Both the position numbers and the translations under genes were made by a program. Shown piece after piece: positions 56,446 to 64,000 of a DNA stretch of 64,000 bases. Under the pieces are notes generated by a model. It was not told the origin of the DNA. It saw nothing but the letters and a program-made list of their open reading frames with translations, and made no database searches. The DNA comes from Collinsella sp. AM34-10 (GTDB lineage: Bacteria; Actinomycetota; Coriobacteriia; Coriobacteriales; Coriobacteriaceae), in the NCBI RefSeq assembly GCF_003469185.1, contig NZ_QSIL01000002.1, forward strand, positions 186,692 to 250,691, written 5' to 3'. Each line of letters opens with the position of its first letter. Position 1 is the stretch's first letter.

Positions 56446-59223
56446 ATGATTCTCAACGGACCGGGAATTAGTTACACCGAGCCCGACATCGGTTCGGAGT
56501 TCGTGCCGCCGCTGCCGGAGCATCCGCGCGAGGCAATCGTCAAGCTGTGCGAGCACTGCACTAACCGTCTGCTGCATCGCGACGAGCTGCTGGGCTACGA
56601 GTACTGGTCGTTTGCCGAGGCCGCAACCGACGAGCAGGCCGAAGTGCTCTGCAAGATGAAGATGCGCCGTCCCTATACGCTGCCCGAGATGGTCAAGCTC
56701 ACCGGCATGCCTGAGGCCCAGATCGAGAAGATGCTCGACGACATGAGCTACACGGGTCTGCTCGAGTACAACTGGGAAAATCCCGAGCGCGCCAAGCAGT
56801 GGGTGCTGCCCATGTTGGTACCGGGTTCCGCCGAGTTCCTCAACATGCGCGTGGGCCAGCTCGAAGAGCACCCGGTCTATGCCAAGTTCTTTGAGCAGGC
56901 GTCCAAGGGACCGCTGTCCAAGGCCACGCCGATGGTGCCGCCCGGAGGTGCCGGCATCGGCATGCACGTCATTCCGGTCGAGAAGGCCATTGACGCCGCG
57001 AGCACCTCGGTGCCGATCGAGCATATCGAGCATTGGCTCGACAAATACGATGGCAAATATGCCGCCAGCACCTGCAGCTGCCGCGCGAGCCGTCGCGTGA
57101 TGGGCGAGGGCTGCGCCGACGACCCCGCCGACTGGTGCATCGCCGTGGGCGATATGGCCGACTACGTGGTTGAGACCGACCGCGGCCACTATGTGACGCG
57201 CGAGGAGGTTTACGACATCCTGCGCCAGGCCGAGGACAACGGCTTTGTGCACCAGATCACCAATATCGACGGTGAGAACAAGATCTTCGCCATCTGCAAC
57301 TGCAACGTCAACGTGTGCTATGCCCTGCGCACCTCTCAGCTGTTCAACACGCCCAACCTGTCGCGCTCGGCCTATGTCGCCAAGGTCGAGAAGGACAAGT
57401 GCGTGGCCTGCGGTCGCTGCGTTGAGGTGTGTCCGGCCGGCGCCGCCAAGCTGGGCCAGAAGCTCTGCAGCAAAAAGGCCGGCGGACAGGTGCCCGAGTA
57501 TCCGCGCCAGGAGCTGCCCGACGCCACCAAGTGGGACCACACCAAGTGGTCGCCCAACTACCGCAACGACAACCGCATCGAGACGCATGAGTCCGGCACC
57601 GCGCCCTGCAAGACGGCCTGCCCCGCGCATGTCGCCGTTCAGGGCTATTTGAAGCTCGCGGCTCAGGGCCGCTATGACGAGGCGCTGGCGCTCATCAAGC
57701 GTGAGAACCCGCTGCCCGCTATCTGCGGCCGCGTGTGCAACCGCCGCTGTGAGGATGCCTGCACCCGCGGCCGTGTGGACGCCGCCGTGGCTATCGACGA
57801 GGTCAAGAAGTTCATCGCCCAGCGCGATCTTGATGCCGCGACCCGCTATGTCCCACCCGTGGTGACCCCGACGCGTGCCGGCGGCTTCGACCAGAAGATC
57901 GCCATCATCGGTGCCGGTCCGGCAGGTCTGTCCTGTGCCTTCTATCTGGCCGAGAAGGGCTACAAGCCCGTCGTGTTCGAGAAAAACGAGCGCCCGGGCG
58001 GTATGCTCACCTACGGCATTCCCAGCTTTAAGCTGCAGAAGGATGTTATCGAGGCCGAGGTCGAGGTCATTCGCCTGATGGGCGCCGAGTTCCGCTATGG
58101 CGTGGAGGTCGGTCGCGACGTGACGCTCGACGAGCTGCGCGAGCAGGGTTTTAAGGCCTTTTATGTTGCCATCGGCTGCCAGGGCGGCCGCTTCGCCGGT
58201 ATTCCGGGCGAGGATGCCGAGGACGTGACCGTGGCCGTCGACTTTTTGCGCGAGGTCAACAGTGGCAAGATCGACGCGCTGCCCGGCCGCACCATCGTGG
58301 TGGGCGGCGGCAACGTGGCCATCGACGTCGCGCGCAACGCCTGCCGTCTGGGTTCCGAGCACGTTGAGATGTTCTGCCTGGAGAGCGAGGCCCAGATGCC
58401 CGCCAGCGAGGAGGAGCGTCGCGAGGCCGTTGAGGACGGCGCTCACATCAGCTGCGGCTGGGGCCCCAAGGAGGTTCACCTGGACGAGGCCGGTCGTGTG
58501 TGCGGTATCACCTTCAAGCGCTGCACGCGTGTCTTTGACGACGAGGGCCGGTTTGCGCCCGAGTACGACGAGAACGATCTGCGCCGCGTCGATGCCGACC
58601 GCGTGGTCATGTCGATTGGCCAGTCCATTGTGTGGGGCGACCTGCTGGCTGGCTCCAAGGTGGAGCTCGGCCGCGGCCAGGGTGCTCTTGCCGACCCCCA
58701 GACCTATCAGACCGCTGAGCCCGACATCTTTGTGGGCGGCGACGTCTACACCGGTCCGAGCTTTGCCATCGACGCCATCGCCGCCGGTCACGAGGCCGCC
58801 GTGTCCATCCATCGCTTTGTGCAGCCGGGATCCACGCTCACCATCGGCCGCAACCAGCGCCACTACACCGCGCTCGACCGCGACGATGTCGTGATCGAGA
58901 GCTACGACAACGCGAGCCGCGAGGTGGCGCATGTCGACCGCGAGCGCGAGAAGGCTGCACCCTTTAGCGAGTACGTCGAGACCTTTACCGAGGAGCAGGT
59001 GCGCGCCGAGACCGCCCGCTGCCTGGGCTGCGGTGCCTCGATCGTCGACCCCAACAAGTGCATCGGCTGCGGCTTGTGCACCACCAAGTGCGCGTTCGAT
59101 GCCATCCACCTGGATCGCGATCGCCCCGAGTGCTCCACGATGGTCAAATACGAGCAAAAGCTCCCAAGCCTGGGTAAGTACGCGCTCAAGCGCGCCATCA
59201 AAATCAAATTCGGGAAGAAGTAA
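56446..59223 (+). CDS. Large FAD/NAD-dependent Fe-S oxidoreductase (glutamate-synthase beta-like)
   Basis: 925 residues from the ATG at 56446. Domains in order: a winged-helix-like N-terminal region (about 30-110), a CSCR-type Cys region (about 207-245), a 4Fe-4S motif CVACGRCVEVCP (about 318-330), the Fer4_20 domain of GltD/dihydropyrimidine dehydrogenase (CKTACPAH...CGRVCNRRCEDAC, about 387-445), FAD-binding IIGAGPAGLSCAFYLAEKG (about 485), NAD(P)-binding VVGGGNVAIDVARNA (about 619), and C-terminal Fe-S motifs CLGCGA and CIGCGLCTTKC (about 860-885). It can move electrons between NAD(P)H and an Fe-S chain; the electron partner is unknown. Its companions are TetR and DUF5692, not glutamate synthase alpha, so glutamate synthesis is unlikely. 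Confidence 0.85.
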   Translation: MILNGPGISYTEPDIGSEFVPPLPEHPREAIVKLCEHCTNRLLHRDELLGYEYWSFAEAATDEQAEVLCKMKMRRPYTLPEMVKLTGMPEAQIEKMLDDMSYTGLLEYNWENPERAKQWVLPMLVPGSAEFLNMRVGQLEEHPVYAKFFEQASKGPLSKATPMVPPGGAGIGMHVIPVEKAIDAASTSVPIEHIEHWLDKYDGKYAASTCSCRASRRVMGEGCADDPADWCIAVGDMADYVVETDRGHYVTREEVYDILRQAEDNGFVHQITNIDGENKIFAICNCNVNVCYALRTSQLFNTPNLSRSAYVAKVEKDKCVACGRCVEVCPAGAAKLGQKLCSKKAGGQVPEYPRQELPDATKWDHTKWSPNYRNDNRIETHESGTAPCKTACPAHVAVQGYLKLAAQGRYDEALALIKRENPLPAICGRVCNRRCEDACTRGRVDAAVAIDEVKKFIAQRDLDAATRYVPPVVTPTRAGGFDQKIAIIGAGPAGLSCAFYLAEKGYKPVVFEKNERPGGMLTYGIPSFKLQKDVIEAEVEVIRLMGAEFRYGVEVGRDVTLDELREQGFKAFYVAIGCQGGRFAGIPGEDAEDVTVAVDFLREVNSGKIDALPGRTIVVGGGNVAIDVARNACRLGSEHVEMFCLESEAQMPASEEERREAVEDGAHISCGWGPKEVHLDEAGRVCGITFKRCTRVFDDEGRFAPEYDENDLRRVDADRVVMSIGQSIVWGDLLAGSKVELGRGQGALADPQTYQTAEPDIFVGGDVYTGPSFAIDAIAAGHEAAVSIHRFVQPGSTLTIGRNQRHYTALDRDDVVIESYDNASREVAHVDREREKAAPFSEYVETFTEEQVRAETARCLGCGASIVDPNKCIGCGLCTTKCAFDAIHLDRDRPECSTMVKYEQKLPSLGKYALKRAIKIKFGKK

Positions 59224-59260
59224 AAGAACCTAACAAGTAAGCGAACGGCGCAGAGAACGG

Positions 59261-59408
59261 TTGGACAGCGAGCGGGTCCCAGGCGTGGCGAGGTGCCTTG
59301 AAAGAGGAGGGCATAGGGCTTTTGCCCATGCCCGACGATTGAAAGGCAGATCGCCCGTCTGGGGCTCGCGCAGCGTCAAGCCGACCGCCGTTCGTTAGAA
59401 CGGCGGAA
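59261..59408 (-). repeat. Composite structured repeat, copy 4, reversed
   Basis: Read on the minus strand: part I CCGCCGTTCTAACGAACGGCGG (59385-59406, given here as a palindrome with loop TAAC), linker TTGACGCTGCGC, and part II (59269-59368) closed by GCGAGCCCCAG/CTGGGACCCGC with inner GGGCATGGGC...GCCC. CTGCCTTTCAA and TTTCAAGGCACC segments match the other copies. It lies between the flavoprotein and hypA. Confidence 0.8.
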
Positions 59409-59418
59409 GGAATTAAAA

Positions 59419-59847
59419 GTGCACGAGCTCGGAATCGTTTACCACATCATTCGCGATGTCGAGAACGTGGCGCGCGCCAATGGCGTGAGTCGCGTTTCGA
59501 GCGTCACGCTGCTGCTGGGCGAGGTCTCGGGCGTCGTTCCCGACTTGCTGCTCGACGCTTGGCGCTGGGCGGCAGATAAAAAGCCCATCGCGCAGGGCGC
59601 GGAGCTTATTGTGGAGCCTGTCGAGGCCGTGACGCATTGCGAGGCGTGCGGCCGCGACTATGCGACAGTCGAGCACGGCAAGACCTGCCCTCATTGCGGC
59701 AGCGGCGAGACATACCTGCTGCAGGGCCAGGAGGTCATGATTAAGCAGATTGAGACCCCCGACGAGGAACCGGCAGACGCTGCCCCCGACGGCCCTTCCG
59801 ACGTCCTCGACGCCGTCGATGCCGCCCACCCCCTCCACATCGTCTAG
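59419..59847 (+). CDS. hypA: Hydrogenase/urease nickel chaperone HypA
   Basis: 142 residues from the GTG at 59419. It begins VHELGIVYHII; HypA normally starts MHE, whose His binds nickel, so the GTG-encoded Met keeps that pattern. The zinc site has two CxxC motifs (CEACGRDY and CPHCGS, about 75-95). A longer acidic C-terminal tail than usual follows (ETPDEEPADAAPDG). It delivers Ni to hydrogenase with HypB, which is not in the window. It lies 30 kb from the hypFCDE genes. Confidence 0.93.
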   Translation: MHELGIVYHIIRDVENVARANGVSRVSSVTLLLGEVSGVVPDLLLDAWRWAADKKPIAQGAELIVEPVEAVTHCEACGRDYATVEHGKTCPHCGSGETYLLQGQEVMIKQIETPDEEPADAAPDGPSDVLDAVDAAHPLHIV

Positions 59848-59857
59848 GATTCCCTAT

Positions 59858-59930
59858 AAGTTGCGGTGAAATAGTTCCTAAATCCAGCCTTCTGGCTCTT
59901 AAACAAGAACTATTCCACCGCAACTTTTTT
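59858..59930 (+). terminator. Palindromic repeat acting as terminator of hypA
   Basis: AAGTTGCGGTGAAATAGTTC pairs with GAACTATTCCACCGCAACTT and is followed by TTTT. It is the second copy of the 52677-52744 family. Confidence 0.8.
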
Positions 59931-60252
59931 GAGTGGTTTCGTAGATCATAAGTCGCGCAAATAGTCAAGTCATACCTGTTTGAACAATGTAGCGGCAGTA
60001 CAAGCGCATTCGCGCTTGCCTAAAATCGATATTAATGAACAGTCTGCTTGCATCTGTAAAATGCGTGGCTTGATGAGCGACGCCTTGGCGGGTAATGAGT
60101 CGAAAAGCAGCAACGTAACCAACTTGTAACAAACTTAGACGTTTAAACAAATAATCCAACCTTTTGCGGATTTAGCTATAATTCCACAAACCAAACAGGT
60201 ATACTCCTTTCATGTCGTGTAGGAATTACGTAGACAAAAAGGAGGTTATGTG
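59931..60252 (+). promoter_or_regulatory. Promoter region of the mannose-type PTS operon
   Basis: No gene is credible in these 320 bp. A TATAAT box lies at 60177-60182. An 11-bp inverted pair, ATACCTGTTTG (59972-59982) and CAAACAGGTAT (60192-60202), brackets the region, and a CAAGCGCATTCGCGCTTG hairpin lies near 60002. The ribosome site GGAGG precedes the first PTS gene. Confidence 0.4.
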
Positions 60253-61242
60253 ATGGTAAGTATTGTTCTTGCTAGCCACGGGGACTTGGCAGCTGGAATC
60301 AAGCAGACGGGCTCGATGGTCTTTGGCGATCAGCCGTCTGTGGCCGTGGTCTCGCTCGAGCCGAGCATGGGCCCCGACGACTTCCGTGCTAAGGTCGAGG
60401 AAGCAATCGCTTCCTTCGAGGACCAGGAGCAGGTGCTCTTCCTCGTTGATCTGTGGGGCGGCACGCCGTTCAACCAGATTAGCGGGCTCATCGAGGGCCA
60501 TGATTCCTGGGCTATCGTCACCGGTGTCAACCTGCCTATGCTCATCGAGGCATATTCGCAGCGCTTTGATGCAAAGAACACTGCACATGCGATCGCAAAA
60601 CATCTCGTGACTGAGGCTAAGGCTGGCGTGCGCGTCAAGCCCGAGTCTCTGGAGCCCGAGGAGAAGAAGCCGGCTGCGGCCGCCGCTGCTCCTGCAGGCG
60701 CCATCCCTCCGGGAACGGTCATCGGCGACGGGCACATCAAGATTGCCCACGTCCGTATCGACACCCGTCTGCTGCATGGTCAGGTGGCCACCACGTGGAC
60801 CAAGCAGATCAACCCCAACCGCATCATCGTGGTTTCCGACGGCGTTGCTCACGACGAGCTCCGCAAGACCATGATCGAGCAGGCTGCCCCTCCGGGAGTC
60901 CATGCCAACGTCGTGCCTATCAAGAAGATGGCCGAGGTCGTCAAGGACACGCGTTTTGGTGACACCAAGGCCATGCTGCTCTTCGAGAACCCGCAGGATC
61001 TGCTCAAGGCCATCGAGGCCGGCGTCGACATCAAGGAAGTCAACATCGGTTCCATGGCTCACTCCAAGGGCAAGGTCGTCGTCACCAACGCCGTCGCTAT
61101 GGGCGATGACGACGTTAAGACCCTCGAGGCCCTCAAGGCCAAGGGCGTCAAGTTCGAGGTCCGCAAGGTTCCTTCGGATGCCTCCGAGGATCTCGATGCC
61201 ATGTTGAAGAAAGCTAAGGCCGAACTGGCCGCTCAAGCATAG
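60253..61242 (+). CDS. manX: Mannose-family PTS EIIAB
   Basis: 329 residues from the ATG at 60253 (AAGGAGG upstream). The IIA domain (1-125) has the phospho-His in VLASHGDLA (His9); an Ala/Pro/Lys linker (about 135-160) leads to the IIB domain (about 165-325) with phospho-His in RIDTRLLHGQVATTW. It passes phosphate from HPr to incoming sugar (mannose, glucose, fructose or amino sugars). First gene of the IIAB-IIC-IID-DUF956 operon. Confidence 0.95.
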   Translation: MVSIVLASHGDLAAGIKQTGSMVFGDQPSVAVVSLEPSMGPDDFRAKVEEAIASFEDQEQVLFLVDLWGGTPFNQISGLIEGHDSWAIVTGVNLPMLIEAYSQRFDAKNTAHAIAKHLVTEAKAGVRVKPESLEPEEKKPAAAAAAPAGAIPPGTVIGDGHIKIAHVRIDTRLLHGQVATTWTKQINPNRIIVVSDGVAHDELRKTMIEQAAPPGVHANVVPIKKMAEVVKDTRFGDTKAMLLFENPQDLLKAIEAGVDIKEVNIGSMAHSKGKVVVTNAVAMGDDDVKTLEALKAKGVKFEVRKVPSDASEDLDAMLKKAKAELAAQA

Positions 61243-61260
61243 TAAAGGAGGGTCCGATAC

Positions 61261-62079
61261 ATGTCTGCAATCACTATTCTGCTTGTTGCGATTGTCGCGT
61301 TGCTTGCCGGTATGGAAGGCATTCTGGATGAGTTCCAGTTCCATCAGCCGCTCGTGGCATGCACGCTTATCGGTCTCGTAACCGGTCACCTTCAGGAGGG
61401 CATCCTCCTGGGCGGTTCGCTCCAGATGATGGCCCTTGGCTGGGCTAACGTCGGCGCCGCCGTCGCGCCTGACGCCGCTCTGGCCTCGGTCGCTTCTTCG
61501 ATCATCATGGTGCTCGCCCTCAACGGCGGCGCCACTGATTCGGCCAAGGCCGTTACCGCGGCCATCGCCGTCGCCGTCCCGCTGTCGGTCGCTGGTCTGT
61601 TCCTGACCATGATCTGCCGTACCATTGCTACCGCTATCGCTCACGCCATGGACGGTTGCGCCGAGAAGGGCGACTTCTCCGGCATCGAGCGCTGGCAGTA
61701 CGCTGCCATCCTCATGCAGGGCCTTCGTATCGCCATCCCGGCAGTACTTCTGTGTGTTATCCCGGCCGAGGCTGTTACCAACGCGCTTAACGCTATGCCC
61801 GACTGGCTGTCCGGCGGCATGGCCGTCGGCGGCGGCATGGTCGCTTCCGTCGGTTACGCCATGGTCATCAACATGATGGCCACCAAGGAGACCTGGCCGT
61901 TCTTCATCCTCGGCTTTGTCCTTGCTGCCATCCCTCAGCTCACGCTGATCGCCCTTGGCCTCATCGGCATCTCCCTTGCCCTCATCTACCTTGGCCTTAA
62001 GGATCTGGCCAAGCAGGGTGGCGGCACGGGCGGTGGCTCCGGCGACCCGCTCGGCGACATTCTGAACGATTACGAGTAG
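61261..62079 (+). CDS. manY: Mannose-family PTS EIIC
   Basis: 272 residues. Multi-pass membrane protein with GILDEFQFHQPLVACTLIGLVTG near the N-terminus and GGSLQMMALGWANVGAA, both typical of ManY. It forms the membrane channel with EIID. A Gly-rich C-terminal tail is present. Located 18 bp after manX, with AAGGAGGG before the ATG. Confidence 0.95.
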   Translation: MSAITILLVAIVALLAGMEGILDEFQFHQPLVACTLIGLVTGHLQEGILLGGSLQMMALGWANVGAAVAPDAALASVASSIIMVLALNGGATDSAKAVTAAIAVAVPLSVAGLFLTMICRTIATAIAHAMDGCAEKGDFSGIERWQYAAILMQGLRIAIPAVLLCVIPAEAVTNALNAMPDWLSGGMAVGGGMVASVGYAMVINMMATKETWPFFILGFVLAAIPQLTLIALGLIGISLALIYLGLKDLAKQGGGTGGGSGDPLGDILNDYE

Positions 62080-62095
62080 GAGGGGAGTGATACAT

Positions 62096-63016
62096 ATGGC
62101 AGAGAACAAGATTCAGCTCACCAAGGCTGACCGTAAGAAGGTTTGCTTCCGTCATCAGTTCCTTCAGGGCTCGTGGAACTACGAGCGTATGCAGAACGGC
62201 GGCTGGTGCTTCGCAATGATCCCTGCGATCAAGAAGCTCTACACCAGCAAGGATGACCAGATTGCCGCGCTTAAGCGCCACCTGGAGTTCTATAACACCC
62301 ACCCCTATGTTTCCGCCCCCGTCATTGGCGTTACCCTCGCCCTCGAGGAGGAGCGCGCCAACGGTGCTCCGATCGATGACGTCGCCATCCAGGGCGTCAA
62401 GGTCGGTATGATGGGCCCGCTCGCCGGCGTCGGTGACCCCGTCTTCTGGTTCACCCTTCGCCCGATTCTGGGCGCTCTGGGCGCTTCCCTGGCCATGTCC
62501 GGCAGCATCGTCGGTCCGTTGCTGTTCTTCTTCGCGTGGAACATCATCCGTTACGCTTTCCTGTGGTACACACAGGAGTTTGGCTACAAGGTCGGCTCCT
62601 CTATCGCCAAGGACCTCTCCGGCGGTCTGATGGGCAAGGTCACCGAGGGCGCTTCCATCCTGGGTATGTTCATCATCGGCGCCCTGGTCGAGCGCTGGGT
62701 GTCCATTTCCTTCACCCCGATCGTCTCCACGGTCAAGCAGTCTGCTGGCGCCTTTATCGACTGGGCTAGCCTGCCTTCCGGTTCCGAGGGTATCAAGGAA
62801 GCGCTGACGATGTACAACTCCGTCGGTGCTACCGCCCTTGATCAGATGAAGGTCACCACGCTCCAGGGTAACCTCGATCAGCTCATCCCCGGCCTTGCCG
62901 CCGTGTGCCTGACCCTGCTGGTCTGCAAGCTCCTCAAGAAGAAGGTCAGCCCGATCGTCATCATCCTGGCTCTCTTCGCCGTCGGCATCATCGGTCGCTT
63001 CTGCGGCTTCATGTAA
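62096..63016 (+). CDS. manZ: Mannose-family PTS EIID
   Basis: 306 residues from the ATG at 62096 (GGAGGGGAG upstream). The family pattern is visible in FLQGSWNYERMQNGGWCFAMIPAIKKLY, FYNTHPYVSAPVIGVTLALEEERANG and GPLAGVGDPVFWFTLRPI. It contacts EIIC to form the transporter. The C-terminal membrane helix is followed by a terminator. Confidence 0.95.
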   Translation: MAENKIQLTKADRKKVCFRHQFLQGSWNYERMQNGGWCFAMIPAIKKLYTSKDDQIAALKRHLEFYNTHPYVSAPVIGVTLALEEERANGAPIDDVAIQGVKVGMMGPLAGVGDPVFWFTLRPILGALGASLAMSGSIVGPLLFFFAWNIIRYAFLWYTQEFGYKVGSSIAKDLSGGLMGKVTEGASILGMFIIGALVERWVSISFTPIVSTVKQSAGAFIDWASLPSGSEGIKEALTMYNSVGATALDQMKVTTLQGNLDQLIPGLAAVCLTLLVCKLLKKKVSPIVIILALFAVGIIGRFCGFM

Positions 63017-63072
63017 GCACGCTTCGGCTTAAGACCGAGAGTTGCTAGGTAAGGGCTTTTGAGCCATTGAAA

Positions 63073-63117
63073 CGGACCGCACCCGGTGGGTACACTGGAT
63101 GCGGTCCGATTGTTTTT
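63073..63117 (+). terminator. Terminator-like hairpin between manZ and DUF956 gene
   Basis: CGGACCGCA pairs with TGCGGTCCG and is followed by ATTGTTTTTATT. It may limit expression of the downstream gene relative to the transporter. Confidence 0.75.
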
Positions 63118-63136
63118 ATTGGAGGGCGAGGCGCGT

Positions 63137-63535
63137 ATGGCGCAATCTCAGAACAGCACGGTCGATCTGGCAACGCCGGCAACCTGCCTGATGGGGCTTA
63201 CCAGCCACGGTAACGTGATGGTGGGCAATAAGGCGTTTGAGTACTATAACGAGCGCAATCCCGAGGATTATATTCAAATCCCGTGGGACGAGGTCGACTA
63301 TATTGCCGCCGAGGTTTTGCGCGGCACCAAGAAGATTACGCGTTTTGCCATCTTCACCAAGGACAACGGTCACTTTACGTTTTCGACGCGCGACGACAAA
63401 GAGACGCTTCGCGCGGTCCGCAAGTACGTCGACGAGAATAAGCTCGTGCGTTCGCCCGACTTTATCGATGTGACGGCCAAGGGCGCCAAGAGCATCCCCG
63501 CTGCCATCAAGAGCCTTTTCCACAGAGACAGCTAA
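63137..63535 (+). CDS. DUF956 (ManO-like) PTS accessory protein
   Basis: 132 residues from the ATG at 63137 (GGAGGGCGAGG upstream). It matches the DUF956 family, the usual fourth gene of mannose-PTS operons (ATCLMGLTSHGNVMVGNKAFEYYNERNPEDYIQIPW; IFTKDNGHFTFSTRDD, both only partly shown). A modulatory role in PTS function is proposed for the family. Cytoplasmic, no membrane segment. Confidence 0.85.
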   Translation: MAQSQNSTVDLATPATCLMGLTSHGNVMVGNKAFEYYNERNPEDYIQIPWDEVDYIAAEVLRGTKKITRFAIFTKDNGHFTFSTRDDKETLRAVRKYVDENKLVRSPDFIDVTAKGAKSIPAAIKSLFHRDS

Positions 63536-63553
63536 TCGTTGGCGATAGATGGC

Positions 63554-63661
63554 GGAAAATGCATCCCGGAATTTGTTCTCATTCCGGGATGCATTTTCCT
63601 TTTGAGGGCCAGTTGGGAAAGCTTGTCCCATTATTTCGCGTTATTCCGGGTTATTCTTTCC
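63554..63661. repeat. Two hairpins of the GGAAA-GCATCCC family; first acts as terminator
   Basis: GGAAAATGCATCCCGGAAT (63554-63572) pairs perfectly with ATTCCGGGATGCATTTTCC (63581-63599), followed by TTTT. A second, weaker unit, GGGAAAGCTTGTCCC...TTCTTTCC, follows at 63615-63661. Both match units near 21900 and 39857. Confidence 0.82.
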
Positions 63662-63764
63662 GATATTGAGGATTGCCCTCGGAAACTATTCGCTATAGAG
63701 CCTTCTCGATGAGTGGCCATGCGCTACATGGCAAAGGGGTAAATCTGCTACACTAGTACAACAT

Positions 63765-63840
63765 GCCTCCGTAGCTCAGGGGATAGAGCACCGCTCTCCT
63801 AAAGCGGGTGTCGACGGTTCGAATCCGCCCGGGGGCACCA
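63765..63840 (+). tRNA. tRNA-Arg (anticodon CCT)
   Basis: The acceptor stem GCCTCCG pairs with CGGGGGC. The anticodon stem CCGCT/AGCGG encloses CTCCTAA, with anticodon CCT at 63798-63800. The T-arm has GGTTCGAATCC. The 3' CCA is encoded (63838-63840). It reads AGG codons. Confidence 0.95.
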
Positions 63841-63849
63841 GGGAATATG

Positions 63850-63873
63850 ACGGCGTCGCGGGAGCGGCGCCGT
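63850..63873 (+). terminator. Terminator after tRNA-Arg
   Basis: ACGGCGTCG pairs with CGGCGCCGT around CGGGAG, followed by TTTCT. Confidence 0.7.
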
Positions 63874-63929
63874 TTCTGGTTTGCGGGGGCCGCCGTGCTG
63901 CTCGCCCGTGGGGGACTGGCATCTGTTTC

Positions 63930-64000
63930 CTAGAGTGCGCTGCGGTAAATCTTTCTCGCGTTGTCCAGCGTGAGCTTCCTGAAGCTGCCGAAGAGCTCTC
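63930..64000 (-). CDS. C-terminal fragment of a leftward gene at the right edge
   Basis: A reading frame on the minus strand enters from 64000 and stops at TAG (63930-63932), giving 22 residues ending DNARKIYRSAL. The ending resembles amidohydrolase-like proteins, but that is weak. No start is in the window. Confidence 0.4.
   Translation of the reverse strand, partial: ELFGSFRKLTLDNARKIYRSAL

Noticed and set aside
56446-59223. Annotation as glutamate synthase beta subunit
   Set aside because: No alpha subunit nearby, and the extra N-terminal and Fe-S domains and TetR/DUF5692 context do not fit ammonia assimilation.
59965-60159. 64-residue minus-strand frame before the mannose PTS operon
   Set aside because: No ribosome site and no family; the region looks like a promoter.

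Overview
The window is high-GC, Gram-positive-type DNA that fits a gut Coriobacteriia, most likely Collinsella. This rests on gene content only: an HspR-controlled dnaK-grpE-dnaJ cluster with clpB, many PTS systems and glycosidases, a DUF5692 membrane protein, and intergenic gaps packed with palindromic repeats. No phage, plasmid or conjugation genes are visible, so it looks like ordinary chromosome.

Layout. 0-8.6 kb: two zinc-ribbon proteins, then a carbohydrate group (DUF1593 nucleoside-hydrolase-like protein, Ser esterase, a PTS EIIBC that lacks an IIA domain, DUF4038 glycosidase-like protein). 8.8-13.7 kb: an MgtA-type P-type ATPase, pyrE, and an HTH regulator fused to a desulfoferrodoxin-like domain. 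13.9-20.8 kb: a second sugar group (RpiR regulator, large GH106-like glycosidase, AraC regulator, GH1 6-phospho-beta-glucosidase, stand-alone PTS IIA that could serve the EIIBC). 21-27.8 kb: a lipoprotein, a phosphoglycolate-phosphatase-like HAD enzyme, then a cobalamin riboswitch leading into a 1509-residue surface protein with a transcobalamin-like alpha/alpha toroid. 28-34 kb: hypE, hypD, hypC, hypF and nikR with a small partner, all leftward. 34-39.3 kb: trxA, a UDG-like orphan, and the nadA-nadB-nadC-niaR operon behind a perfect 19-bp inverted repeat. 39.4-52.4 kb: ferredoxin, dnaK-grpE, dnaJ, hspR, an aconitase-family hydratase, two orphan membrane proteins, clpB. 52.4-59.2 kb: hypothetical proteins, DUF5692, TetR and a 925-residue Fe-S flavoprotein. 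59.4-64 kb: hypA, a mannose-type PTS operon (IIAB, IIC, IID, DUF956), tRNA-Arg(CCT), and a gene fragment at the right edge.

How genes work together: the hyp genes with nikR serve [NiFe]-hydrogenase maturation and nickel control (hypB and the hydrogenase lie outside). niaR closes the NAD operon that it probably represses. hspR closes the chaperone cluster, and a 27-bp motif shared by the dnaK and clpB upstream regions is its candidate operator. The TetR gene, the flavoprotein and probably DUF5692 form a small redox module with two operator-like palindromes between the divergent genes.

Most unusual are the intergenic regions. At least eight families of palindromic repeats occur here: a composite structured element with compensatory stem changes, found directly after stop codons; 57-bp palindromes in two arrays around two orphan genes; and several REP-like families with a GGGAC/GTCCC core. 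The cobalamin-riboswitch surface protein and the composite element are the best candidates for undescribed biology.
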